Positions 1 to 6,578 of a stretch of 8,971 nt of DNA are shown piece after piece; the stretch's first letter is position 1, and each line of letters opens with the position of its first letter. The stretch covers positions 1 through 8,971 of the forward strand of contig CAKRKX010000089.1 in the NCBI GenBank assembly GCA_934358675.1, given 5' to 3'. This DNA is from an uncultured Agathobacter sp. (GTDB lineage: Bacteria > Bacillota > Clostridia > Lachnospirales > Lachnospiraceae). Both the position numbers and the translations under genes were made by a program. The notes below the pieces were generated by a model. That model was not told the origin of the DNA. It was given only the letters and a program-made list of their open reading frames with translations, and did not search any database.

Positions 1-496
1 CACTCAGCGTTCCGTTTGTCACACTTCCGGTATTCTTCTTCTCTAACGCAGCCTGAATCGTTTTCAGTCCCGAGCCGTCACCGTACAGACTTGCTGTAAG
101 GCTTGCATCCTCCGCAACGATCTTCGTCGATGCATCGCCTTGTGCGGAATCCTTGCCGGATTCAGCCTCGACAGACTCCTCGTTCATCGTACTTACATCC
201 GTATTCAGTCCTACGGTATACAGCTCCGATACCGTGTTCATCTTGATCGTATTTCTTCCGTACGGATTATCAAGACTGTTCGGGTCGTATCCGTCCGGCG
301 CCACGCTGGTATCAATGCCGATTGCAGAGAACGCATCGCCGCCTGACGATGATGCACCCGCTGTACTTCCCGACTCATCGGTTGCCGCATATACGCTCAC
401 AGCATTTGCCGGAAGCATGGTAACAACCATGGTTGCTGCCAGTATCCAGCCTGCGATACGTTTACTTATTGTTCCTGTTTGTCCTCTTCTCTTCAT
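1..496 (-). CDS. Exported protein of unknown function, N-terminal part (3' end beyond window)
   Basis: The reading frame opens at ATG 496-494 and stays open for 165 codons to the window edge, so the C-terminus is missing. The start follows a good ribosome binding site (GGAG at 506-503, 6-nt spacing). The N-terminus is a typical Sec signal peptide: basic residues MKRRGQTGTISKR, a hydrophobic core at about residues 14-28, and likely signal peptidase I sites after ANA (32) or VYA (37). The mature part starts with a Ser/Gly/Asp/Thr-rich, probably flexible stretch. A more ordered segment follows at about residues 65-95 (DNPYGRNTIKMNTVSELYTV). No catalytic motif, PASTA, SLH or LPXTG signal is visible in this part. 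I do not recognise the family; a cell-surface or secreted role is inferred from the signal peptide alone. It has its own promoter and structured leader, separate from the symporter gene upstream. Confidence 0.8.
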   Translation of the reverse strand, partial: MKRRGQTGTISKRIAGWILAATMVVTMLPANAVSVYAATDESGSTAGASSSGGDAFSAIGIDTSVAPDGYDPNSLDNPYGRNTIKMNTVSELYTVGLNTDVSTMNEESVEAESGKDSAQGDASTKIVAEDASLTASLYGDGSGLKTIQAALEKKNTGSVTNGTLS

Positions 497-514
497 AAGC
501 GTCTCCTCTCATTC

Positions 515-612
515 GTTGAACGTCAGCCCATTCCAACTTGCTTAAGCAAATTGCGGTACATCTATGATGTATCGCTTGGGCTGACGCTACATGTCAAGTT
601 TTCAACTTGACA
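515..612 (-). other. Structured 5' leader RNA: hairpin plus three-way junction
   Basis: Read as RNA on the minus strand, the leader of the exported-protein gene contains four nested or adjacent inverted repeats. P0 is a perfect 9-bp stem (612-604 with 600-592) with a GAA loop. P1 is a perfect 10-bp stem, CGUCAGCCCA (586-577) with UGGGCUGACG (530-521). Enclosed by P1 are P2 (575-553: GCG, one A/C mismatch, then UACAUC/GAUGUA with an AUA loop) and P3 (552-535: about 7 bp with a UUAA loop and one U-G pair). Inside P1 only A576 and the GGAA strand at 534-531 stay single-stranded. The GUUGAA around the P0 loop (606-601) can also pair with UUCAAC at 520-515, just upstream of the ribosome binding site. 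I do not recognise a known riboswitch class. The pairings are seen directly; a regulatory role is inferred. Confidence 0.5.
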
Positions 613-640
613 CACTTATCACTTACGATTATTTGACATG

Positions 641-669
641 ATTATATCAACTTTCGAGCGCTTTATGCT
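641..669 (-). promoter_or_regulatory. Promoter of the exported-protein gene (extended -10, weak -35)
   Basis: On the minus strand, 649-641 reads TGATATAAT, a perfect extended -10 (TGnTATAAT). At 17-bp spacing the -35 hexamer (669-664) is AGCATA, a poor match to TTGACA. A start near A634 would give a leader of about 138 nt before ATG 496. The strong -10 with a poor -35, and direct repeats immediately upstream, is typical of an activator-dependent promoter. Confidence 0.6.
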
Positions 670-674
670 TTTTC

Positions 675-709
675 CGACATGAATTACAACGTATGCGACA
701 TGAATTACA
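675..709 (-). promoter_or_regulatory. Tandem 14-bp direct repeats, putative activator (LytTR-like) site
   Basis: Two identical copies of TGTAATTCATGTCG (minus-strand reading) lie at 709-696 and 688-675. They are separated by 7 bp, giving a 21-bp period, or two helical turns. The inner copy ends 5 bp upstream of the -35 position. A third, degenerate copy (plus strand GACATGATTATAT, 635-647) overlaps the -10 at roughly the next two-turn step. Paired direct repeats with 21-22 bp period abutting a weak -35 are the usual geometry of LytTR response-regulator sites such as those of AgrA and ComE. The regulator is not in this window and the assignment rests on geometry. Confidence 0.5.
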
Positions 710-737
710 TCCGTTGAAAACATTTTCGCCACACACG

Positions 738-768
738 AAAAAGAGAGGTCGATTTCACTCAACCTCTC
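738..768 (-). terminator. Rho-independent terminator of the symporter gene
   Basis: Starting 23 nt after the symporter stop, the minus strand forms a 10-bp stem (768-759 with 752-743, one U-G pair) with a GUGAAA loop, followed directly by five T (742-738). This separates the symporter unit from the exported-protein unit downstream. Confidence 0.9.
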
Positions 769-791
769 CTGATGATCTGTATCATTTTCTT

Positions 792-2201
792 TTATTTTCG
801 GGACATTTCCGCCTCTTTTTTCGACTTCTGCTCATACTCACGCAACGCTTTCAGTGCCTGTCCGCCAAGCACATAAAGCATACCGATATTGAAGATCGTC
901 ATAAGTCCGATTCCGACATCTCCGAGGTCCCACACAAACGTGTATGTTGCGATTCCTCCGATAAAAAGCATCACGAGCGCAAGCACCTTGTACAGCGTCT
1001 GCCAGATCCATTTGTCCCCGAACAGATAGGCTACATTGCTTCGCGCATAGAACAGGATTCCGAGAAACGTCGAAAAACTGAACAGAAACAATGTGATTGC
1101 GATAAAGATCACACCAAACTCTCCGAGATGATAGCTCATCGCAGACTGCAGGAGATCCATTCCCTCCTTGCCTGCGATCACACTCTGCGGAGCCGTCAGC
1201 ATGATCATTGCCGTACAGCTGCAGATCACGATCGTATCGATAAACACGCCGAGCGCCTGTGTCAGTCCGGCGCGAACCGGGATGTCACACTCTGCCGCAG
1301 CCGCAGCACACGGTGCCGAACCGGAACCAGCCTCGTTGGAGAACAGGCCTCTCTTTACGCCGTTCATAATGACTGCGCCGAATCCTCCGGCAGCCACCTG
1401 ACGCAGACCGAACGCCTCCTCGAATATCTGTCCGAATACTGACGGAAGCACACCGACATTTTTAATGATAATAAAGATCGTAATGCAGAAATAACATATG
1501 GCCATGATCGGCACGATCACGTCCAGCACCTTGACCGTTGCATTCTTCCTAAGGACAATGAAAGTCGCGATCACAACAAGCACGATCGTCGTATAGAGCG
1601 GCTTAATATGGAACGCATTCTCAAACGAAGATGCAACCGAATTGCTGATCACCTGACTGATGCCGCACCAGCAGATCAGACCGGAGATTACAAACAGGAC
1701 AGAAATCAGCACATAACGCTTTTTCTTCCCGGAACGTTCCTCAAAGTAATGGTGGATATAGTATGCCGGGCCCCCGCGATAACCTCCGTAGAGCGGATCC
1801 TTCTCCTTGTGGAGCTGCGCAAGCGTCGCCTCGACAAACGCAGTCGAGGAGCCGATGAGCGCCGTCACCCACATCCAGAATACTGCACCGGCGCCACCCA
1901 CCGAGATGGCAGCAACTACGCCGACCAGATTGCCCATGCCGACACGTGTGGCCGTTGAAACGATCAGTGTCTGAAATGTCGACAGACTGTCCTTATGCTC
2001 TTTTTTTGCCATAAGTGCCCGCATCATATCCGGAAAAAGCCGGATCGGCAGAAACCTCGTTCGTATTGTGAAATAAATTCCGGTTGGAATCAAAAGAATG
2101 ATCAATAAAGAAATTCCAAGGCTGCCTCCCCCAGGCAGTGGAATCGTAATCAGATCTCCCCACAATAATGAATAGACTTGTTCAATAATCGAAACGATCA
2201 T
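792..2201 (-). CDS. Sodium:alanine/glycine symporter, AGCS family (AlsT-like)
   Basis: This 469-residue polytopic membrane protein is of normal length for the AGCS family (TC 2.A.25), which imports alanine, glycine or related small amino acids with sodium or protons. Family signatures are clear: the glycine-rich RVGMGNLVGV segment at residues 86-95, GAVFWMWVTALIG at 105-117, GGPAYYI at 143-149, and the hallmark GVKRGLFSNEAGSGSAP at 281-297. About eleven hydrophobic segments are apparent by eye, and the C-terminus is a short charged cytoplasmic tail (EQKSKKEAEMSRK). Start ATG 2201-2199 is preceded by GAAGGGAA at a rather long spacing, so initiation may be moderate. It lies 61 nt after thiN with no terminator between, so it could be read through from the upstream operon or have its own unrecognised promoter. 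The exact substrate cannot be read from the sequence. Confidence 0.93.
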   Translation of the reverse strand: MIVSIIEQVYSLLWGDLITIPLPGGGSLGISLLIILLIPTGIYFTIRTRFLPIRLFPDMMRALMAKKEHKDSLSTFQTLIVSTATRVGMGNLVGVVAAISVGGAGAVFWMWVTALIGSSTAFVEATLAQLHKEKDPLYGGYRGGPAYYIHHYFEERSGKKKRYVLISVLFVISGLICWCGISQVISNSVASSFENAFHIKPLYTTIVLVVIATFIVLRKNATVKVLDVIVPIMAICYFCITIFIIIKNVGVLPSVFGQIFEEAFGLRQVAAGGFGAVIMNGVKRGLFSNEAGSGSAPCAAAAAECDIPVRAGLTQALGVFIDTIVICSCTAMIMLTAPQSVIAGKEGMDLLQSAMSYHLGEFGVIFIAITLFLFSFSTFLGILFYARSNVAYLFGDKWIWQTLYKVLALVMLFIGGIATYTFVWDLGDVGIGLMTIFNIGMLYVLGGQALKALREYEQKSKKEAEMSRK

Positions 2202-2262
2202 GATATATAAAATTCCCTTCTCACCGCAACATGCAGCTTTCTCATTTTCAATCCGTCAGAAA

Positions 2263-2910
2263 TCAGTCACGCGATTCAATGACAAGAAGCTGTCCGGATG
2301 TCAATTCGATCGATGCCTCATCGTCCACGATCTCATTGCTGATTCCAAGTGAGTTAAAGCCTCCCATCGTATAATCACGGAGCGGATACTTGACGCCTTT
2401 TAATGTGACACCGGTCACCTCCCCGCTATAAGGAATAAGCGAAAGATATTTGCCGTATTGTGCCTTCTTCTTCAACACGACCGGATGGTCCGTCATACGG
2501 ATGCGGTTGTGTGCATCAAGAAGTTCCATACGAACGCCCTCCTCAAGACCGATGCCGAGCAGACTGATATTGCCGAGTACATGATCAAGTCTTGTTCCCG
2601 TTCCGCCAATGATCGTAATCTCCGTAGCCCCGCGACGGATTGCCTCGCGGATTGCAAATTCGGTATCTGTATCATCCTTGACCGGATTTAAAACACAGAT
2701 GTCGATCTGCTCCTGTTCCCGGAAGAACTCGAGCACCGTCGGATCCACCGAATCAAAATCTCCCACAATGATATCCGGCAGAATCTTTGTACGATACAGA
2801 AAATCCATTCCTGAATCCGCTGCAAGCACCACATCAAAACCGCCTTTTTTAATCACTTCTTCCACGAATTCATCGGTCGCTTCTCCGCCCGATACAATCA
2901 AAAACCTCAT
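2263..2910 (-). CDS. thiN: Thiamine pyrophosphokinase
   Basis: ThiN transfers a pyrophosphoryl group from ATP to thiamine, giving thiamine pyrophosphate and AMP in the cytoplasm. The 215-residue product matches the family in length. Its motifs are in order: ADSG at residues 31-34, GDFDS at 50-54, the acidic KDDTDTE at 78-84 that binds magnesium and nucleotide, and GGTGTRLDH at 102-110. The C-terminal domain holds the SLGISNE thiamine-site region and ends in the usual SRD. I chose ATG 2910 because it follows the rpe stop by one base (TAA-A-ATG), has GGACGGG upstream, and gives the family-typical start MRFLIVSGG. A longer frame would begin at TTG 2943 inside rpe and adds 11 residues not expected in the family. 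The neighbouring rpe feeds transketolase, a TPP enzyme, which gives a plausible metabolic link. Confidence 0.93.
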   Translation of the reverse strand: MRFLIVSGGEATDEFVEEVIKKGGFDVVLAADSGMDFLYRTKILPDIIVGDFDSVDPTVLEFFREQEQIDICVLNPVKDDTDTEFAIREAIRRGATEITIIGGTGTRLDHVLGNISLLGIGLEEGVRMELLDAHNRIRMTDHPVVLKKKAQYGKYLSLIPYSGEVTGVTLKGVKYPLRDYTMGGFNSLGISNEIVDDEASIELTSGQLLVIESRD

Positions 2911-2911
2911 T

Positions 2912-3577
2912 TTAATCCCGTCCGTTCTTTTGCATAATTTCAAGAAATTCCGTTACATTCTCCGCAATATCTCCTCGAAATACCGCAGATCCCGCAACGA
3001 TAATATTCGCTCCGGCATCCATCGCTTCCCGGACATTTTCCAGAGTGATGCCACCGTCGACCTCGATATCAACTTTAAGCTTTTCACGGTCAAGCAACGC
3101 CTTAAGTTCACGCACCTTATCGAGCGTATATGGAATCAGTTTCTGTCCGCCGAATCCCGGATTGACCGTCATAACAAGAACCATATCCACCTTCGCGAGC
3201 ACGTAACGGATCGTCTCGATCGGGGTCGCAGGATTGATCGCAACACCCGCAAGAACACCGCGTTCCTTGATGGTCTCGATCGTGCGGTCAAGATGCTTGC
3301 ACGCCTCCGCATGCACAGTGATGATGTCTGCCCCCGCGTCCACGAAAGCATCGATATAACGGATCGGCTCATCGATCATCAGGTGCACATCAAAAATGCG
3401 TTCCGTACAGGGACGGATCGACTTCATGACCGGAAATCCGAACGAAATGCTCGGCACAAAACTTCCGTCCATGATATCAATATGCACATATTCCGCACCG
3501 GCCTCGTCCAGCAGACGCACCTGCTCACCGAGTCTGGCAAAATCAGCCGAGAGAATGGAAGGTGATAAACAGTTCAT
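2912..3577 (-). CDS. rpe: Ribulose-phosphate 3-epimerase
   Basis: Rpe interconverts D-ribulose 5-phosphate and D-xylulose 5-phosphate in the non-oxidative pentose phosphate pathway. The 221-residue TIM-barrel protein has the expected length. Visible motifs are LSPSILSADF (4-13), VHIDIMDG (31-38) with metal and catalytic residues H32 and D34, DVHLM (63-67) with metal ligand H65, the NPGFGGQ loop (139-145), EVDGGI (172-177) with the second catalytic Asp D174, and the phosphate-binding GSAVF (196-200). Start ATG 3577 is preceded by a near-perfect AGGAGG (3588-3583) that overlaps the rsgA stop codon, so terminating ribosomes meet the rpe start directly. The stop lies one base before the thiN start, so rsgA, rpe and thiN are probably one operon. 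Nothing is missing or truncated. Confidence 0.96.
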   Translation of the reverse strand: MNCLSPSILSADFARLGEQVRLLDEAGAEYVHIDIMDGSFVPSISFGFPVMKSIRPCTERIFDVHLMIDEPIRYIDAFVDAGADIITVHAEACKHLDRTIETIKERGVLAGVAINPATPIETIRYVLAKVDMVLVMTVNPGFGGQKLIPYTLDKVRELKALLDREKLKVDIEVDGGITLENVREAMDAGANIIVAGSAVFRGDIAENVTEFLEIMQKNGRD

Positions 3578-3586
3578 AGTTTCCTC

Positions 3587-4465
3587 CTAATATTTGCGCT
3601 TACTCTTCATTTCCTCATAAAGAAGCACATAATTATCATACCGTGTCTTCGAGATCAGTCCCGCTTCCACGGCCTCCTTTACACCGCAATCCGGCTCACC
3701 GATATGGCTGCAGCCGATAAAACGACACTTTGGCTCATGTTCCACAAATTCAGGATAACAACGCCACAGATCCTCCTTCTCCATCCCCGGAACATCCATG
3801 GAGCTAAAGCCCGGCGTATCCATAATATACGAGCCCTCATCGATCGGAATGATCTGTGAGTGGCGCGTCGTATGCTTTCCGCGGTCGATCTTGTTGCTGA
3901 TGCTGCCTGTCTCCATCTGCACACCGCTCTGCAGGCGGTTGATCAGAGAGGACTTTCCGACACCGGACGGTCCCGCAACCGAAGTCGTCTTGCCTGCGAG
4001 CAGCTTCTTAAGCTCGTCCACATGAAAATCCTGCTTTGCGCTGGTAAAAAGGATCGGATATCCCGCCGGTTCATAGATTGCCCGAAGCGCCGCCTGCTCC
4101 TCCTCCGATACCAGATCGCACTTGTTAAAACAGATGGTTACCGGAACATTCTGATACTCCATCATACACAGAAAGCGATCGAGCAGATTAAAGTTCGGAT
4201 CCGGCTTTGCCGCAGCAAAGATGACGAGCGCCATATCGATATTGGCGACCGCCGGGCGGATCAGGGCATTCTTTCTCGGCAGAATCGTCTCGACATTCCC
4301 CAGTTTTTTTTCTTCATCGAGTACCGCGATCTCCACATCATCCCCGACAAGCGGCTTGATCTTCTGATTGCGGAAACTTCCTTTTGCTTTACATTCATAA
4401 ATTCCGGTTCCTGCTACGTGAACGTAGTAGAAACCGGAAATTCCTTTTACTATCTTTCCCTGCAT
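3587..4465 (-). CDS. rsgA: Ribosome small subunit-dependent GTPase A (circularly permuted GTPase)
   Basis: RsgA is a late 30S-subunit assembly factor that hydrolyses GTP when bound to the subunit. The 292-residue product has an N-terminal OB fold (from MQGKIVKGISGFYYV) and then a GTPase domain in permuted order: NKCD (114-117, G4), TSAK (141-144, G5), GPSGVGKSS (165-173, P-loop), GKHTTRH (196-202, switch I) and DTPGF (216-220, G3). A C-terminal zinc site follows with C247, C252, H254 and C260. I start it at ATG 4465, 7 nt after the prkC stop, because this is the usual family N-terminus. A longer frame reaches GTG 4534 inside prkC and adds 23 unlikely residues. No good Shine-Dalgarno precedes ATG 4465, so translation is probably coupled to prkC. 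In B. subtilis the orthologue (CpgA/YloQ) is a PrkC substrate, which fits this neighbourhood. A strong hairpin lies early in the coding sequence. Confidence 0.95.
   Translation of the reverse strand: MQGKIVKGISGFYYVHVAGTGIYECKAKGSFRNQKIKPLVGDDVEIAVLDEEKKLGNVETILPRKNALIRPAVANIDMALVIFAAAKPDPNFNLLDRFLCMMEYQNVPVTICFNKCDLVSEEEQAALRAIYEPAGYPILFTSAKQDFHVDELKKLLAGKTTSVAGPSGVGKSSLINRLQSGVQMETGSISNKIDRGKHTTRHSQIIPIDEGSYIMDTPGFSSMDVPGMEKEDLWRCYPEFVEHEPKCRFIGCSHIGEPDCGVKEAVEAGLISKTRYDNYVLLYEEMKSKRKY
4402..4439 (-). other. Long near-perfect hairpin inside early rsgA coding sequence
   Basis: The mRNA pairs UUCCGGUU (4439-4432) with AACCGGAA (4409-4402). This continues through a U-G pair, two more pairs, one A/C mismatch and CUACGU/ACGUAG, closed by a tiny loop around 4421-4420. 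Eighteen of 19 stacked positions form on paper, although the tightest loop pair must open. It starts about 26 nt after the start codon and encodes the conserved GFYYVHVAGTG region. No T-tract follows, so it is not an intrinsic terminator. Confidence 0.6.
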
Positions 4466-4472
4466 CGGTATT

Positions 4473-6578
4473 CTATTGCTTGCTGAAAGTGACATTGTGT
4501 GTCTCGGTCTGTGTTGTTGTTCCGGTCGATACACCCTCTTCGTCGACTGTCTCGATCTCCCATGTGATCGTTACGGTTCCGGACTCACAAGGCATATCAC
4601 TTGCAGATACCGTGATGGATGATCCATCCACTTCTCCGGAATCATACGTCTTTCCATCGCTTCCGGTCAGTGTATAGCTTGCACCGATCGCACCTTCCGC
4701 GCTGTAGGACTTCGAGAAGGAATAGTAGCTCTTCTCCGCACCGAGGCTTACCGTGATCGTTACGGTCGTTCCTGCAGGAACCGTCTTACCGCTTGCAATA
4801 CTCTGCTTGATGACCTTGCCGACTGCAACCGAATCACTGTGTGCTTCCTCGATTGCCACTTTAAGACCTGCATTGTTCAGTTTGTTCTGCGCCTTTTCCT
4901 CACTGTCTCCAAGAACACTCGGCACATTAACCGATTTCTGTCCCTGACTGACAACGATCGTCACCTTGCTTCCGCCTGCAGCCTGTGTTCCACCGTTCGG
5001 ACTCTGTGAGATGACCTTGCCGGCTTCCACACTGTCACTGTACTCATACGACTTCTCCACCTTAAATCCTGCTGCGGTAAGTGTGTTTGATGCATCCTTT
5101 TCAAGACTTCCGACAACACTCGGAATTGCCTTCTGCTCAGTGTCTGTCGTATTGTCATCCGTATAACTCTTGTTCTCGGTTCCTGCCACGATCACGTTGA
5201 TCGTTGTTCCTTCCGCAACCTGTGTGCCGCCGACCGGATCCTGCTCAATTACCGTTCCTGCCGGCTTATCGGATTTCTGCTCGGCAATGACGAACATGTA
5301 CAGTTTCTGTGCCTCGAGCGCATTCTGTGCTTCTTCCTGTGTCAGACCGGTAACATTCTCAACCGCGATCATCGTCTCGGTCTGTGACTCTGTCTGTGTC
5401 TCGGTCTGCGACTCTGTCTGTGTCTCGGTATTCTGCGAATCCGGCGTCTTGGAACCAAAACGGAACAGTCCGAAAACACTTCCGATCAGATAAATGATCA
5501 CGATCACAATAATCGCAGCCATCACGATTCCCATGATCGTTACTGCTTTATCAAATTTAGGATTCAGACCGGTTTCTTCCTCGTCGTCGTCATCCTCCTC
5601 ATCCTCATATTCCTCTTCCGGTTCAGCAGCCATACTCTTTGGAGCTTCCTCAACAGGCTCCACACCGCGCTGCTCCTTGATCTGCTTTAATTCCTCTCCG
5701 CTGATCACCTTGGTCTTCCCGTTGTCGACAAGCGGTGCGATCACAACGAAATCCTCATCCGGATTGACCAGTGCCTTACGCAGATCGTTTAACAGTTCCT
5801 CGATCGTCTGGTAACGGCGGTCCGGGTTCTTCTGCGTACATTTTAAAATGATCTTCTCCATACTGATCGGGAGATTCGGCGCATAATTGCTCGGCGGAGT
5901 CATCTCCTCCTGTAAATGCTGGATGGCTACCGCAACCGTTGTATCCCCGTCAAACGGAACACGTCCGGTTACCATCTCATACATCACGATACCGAGCGAG
6001 TAGATATCACTTCTTCCGTCTACAAAACCGTTTCTCGCCTGCTCCGGTGAAGAATAGTGGACCGATCCCATCACATCCGAACTGATCGTGTTGCTTGATG
6101 CGGCTCTTGCGATACCGAAATCGGTAACTTTTACTTTACCCTCGGTCGAAATAATAATATTCTGCGGCTTGATATCGCGGTGTGTGATCTGCTTATTGTG
6201 TGCAGCCTCGATACCTCTTGCCACCTGGATGGCGATACTTACCGACTCTTTGAAGGACAGCTGTCCCTTTTTCTCAATGTATGTCTTAAGAGTAATGCCC
6301 TCAACATATTCCATAACGATATAGTAGAGTCCATCCTCGCTTCCTACATCGTAGATATTGACAATATTCGGGTGCTCAAGTCCCGCTGCGGACTGTGCTT
6401 CCGTGCGGAATTTGGCAACAAAGCTGCGGTCCTCGGAGAACTCGTTGCGCAATACTTTGATCGCCACAAAGCGGCCTAAAATATGATCCTTTGCCTTATA
6501 TACATCCGACATGCCGCCTGCACCGATCTTACTTACGATCTCATATCGATCTGCTAAATACGTCCCAACTGTTAACAT
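4473..6578 (-). CDS. prkC: Membrane serine/threonine protein kinase with three PASTA repeats and an extra C-terminal domain
   Basis: PrkC phosphorylates cytoplasmic Ser/Thr targets in response to peptidoglycan fragments or lipid II. The kinase domain (about 11-270) has the GAGGMSDVY glycine loop (19-27), K41, HRDIKPQN (133-140, catalytic D135), DFG (153-155), a Ser/Thr-rich activation loop (160-178) and SPEQ (177-180). A cytoplasmic linker with a very acidic stretch (319-335) leads to one membrane helix (about 346-369). Outside are a Thr/Glu/Gln/Ser repeat linker (384-402) and PASTA repeats at about 402-466, 483-546 and 549-612. Residues 613-701 form a further Ser/Thr-rich, probably beta-sandwich domain that is not PASTA and may parallel the Ig-like end of Staphylococcus aureus PrkC. 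ATG 6578 has GAGGTGA upstream and overlaps the stp stop by 7 nt, so kinase and phosphatase are translationally coupled. All catalytic residues are present. Confidence 0.97.
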   Translation of the reverse strand: MLTVGTYLADRYEIVSKIGAGGMSDVYKAKDHILGRFVAIKVLRNEFSEDRSFVAKFRTEAQSAAGLEHPNIVNIYDVGSEDGLYYIVMEYVEGITLKTYIEKKGQLSFKESVSIAIQVARGIEAAHNKQITHRDIKPQNIIISTEGKVKVTDFGIARAASSNTISSDVMGSVHYSSPEQARNGFVDGRSDIYSLGIVMYEMVTGRVPFDGDTTVAVAIQHLQEEMTPPSNYAPNLPISMEKIILKCTQKNPDRRYQTIEELLNDLRKALVNPDEDFVVIAPLVDNGKTKVISGEELKQIKEQRGVEPVEEAPKSMAAEPEEEYEDEEDDDDEEETGLNPKFDKAVTIMGIVMAAIIVIVIIYLIGSVFGLFRFGSKTPDSQNTETQTESQTETQTESQTETMIAVENVTGLTQEEAQNALEAQKLYMFVIAEQKSDKPAGTVIEQDPVGGTQVAEGTTINVIVAGTENKSYTDDNTTDTEQKAIPSVVGSLEKDASNTLTAAGFKVEKSYEYSDSVEAGKVISQSPNGGTQAAGGSKVTIVVSQGQKSVNVPSVLGDSEEKAQNKLNNAGLKVAIEEAHSDSVAVGKVIKQSIASGKTVPAGTTVTITVSLGAEKSYYSFSKSYSAEGAIGASYTLTGSDGKTYDSGEVDGSSITVSASDMPCESGTVTITWEIETVDEEGVSTGTTTQTETHNVTFSKQ
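5374..5429 (-). repeat. 24-bp tandem repeat encoding the TETQTESQ linker of PrkC
   Basis: Two 24-bp units (5374-5397 and 5398-5421) differ by a single base, and a third, partial unit ends at 5429. Each unit is itself two related 12-bp parts. In prkC they encode the repeating Thr-Glu-Thr/Ser-Gln linker between the membrane helix and the first PASTA repeat. Loss or gain of a unit keeps the frame and would change linker length by 8 residues. Confidence 0.85.

Noticed and set aside
153..545. 130-codon open frame on the plus strand covering the left edge
   Set aside because: The opposite strand gives a clean signal peptide with a strong ribosome binding site and a promoter in the right place, so the plus-strand frame is the shadow.
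607..638. TTGACA hexamers on the plus strand (607-612 and 633-638) as a divergent promoter
   Set aside because: Neither has a matching -10 about 17 bp downstream, and transcription would run into the symporter 3' end with no gene to express.
693..1442. 249-codon open frame on the plus strand
   Set aside because: It runs across the symporter terminator and antisense to the symporter gene. Its Arg/His/Ser-rich composition is a frame shadow.
2202..2262. Possible terminator or promoter between thiN and the symporter gene
   Set aside because: No stem with a T-tract and no credible -35/-10 pair at workable distance from ATG 2201 could be found.
2911..2943. Upstream TTG start for thiN adding 11 residues
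   Set aside because: It overlaps rpe. ATG 2910 gives the standard family start and sits one base after the rpe stop.
2609..3565. 318-codon open frame on the plus strand
   Set aside because: It lies antisense to rpe and thiN, both of which have full family motifs. The translation is rich in Arg, His and Ser with no recognisable domain, as expected for a shadow of a coding strand.
4466..4534. Upstream GTG start for rsgA adding 23 residues
   Set aside because: The extension lies inside the prkC 3' end, has no ribosome binding site and precedes the normal family N-terminus MQGKI.
5494..5814. Plus-strand frame with a long poly-serine run
   Set aside because: The serines are the reverse complement of the acidic Glu/Asp stretch in the PrkC linker.
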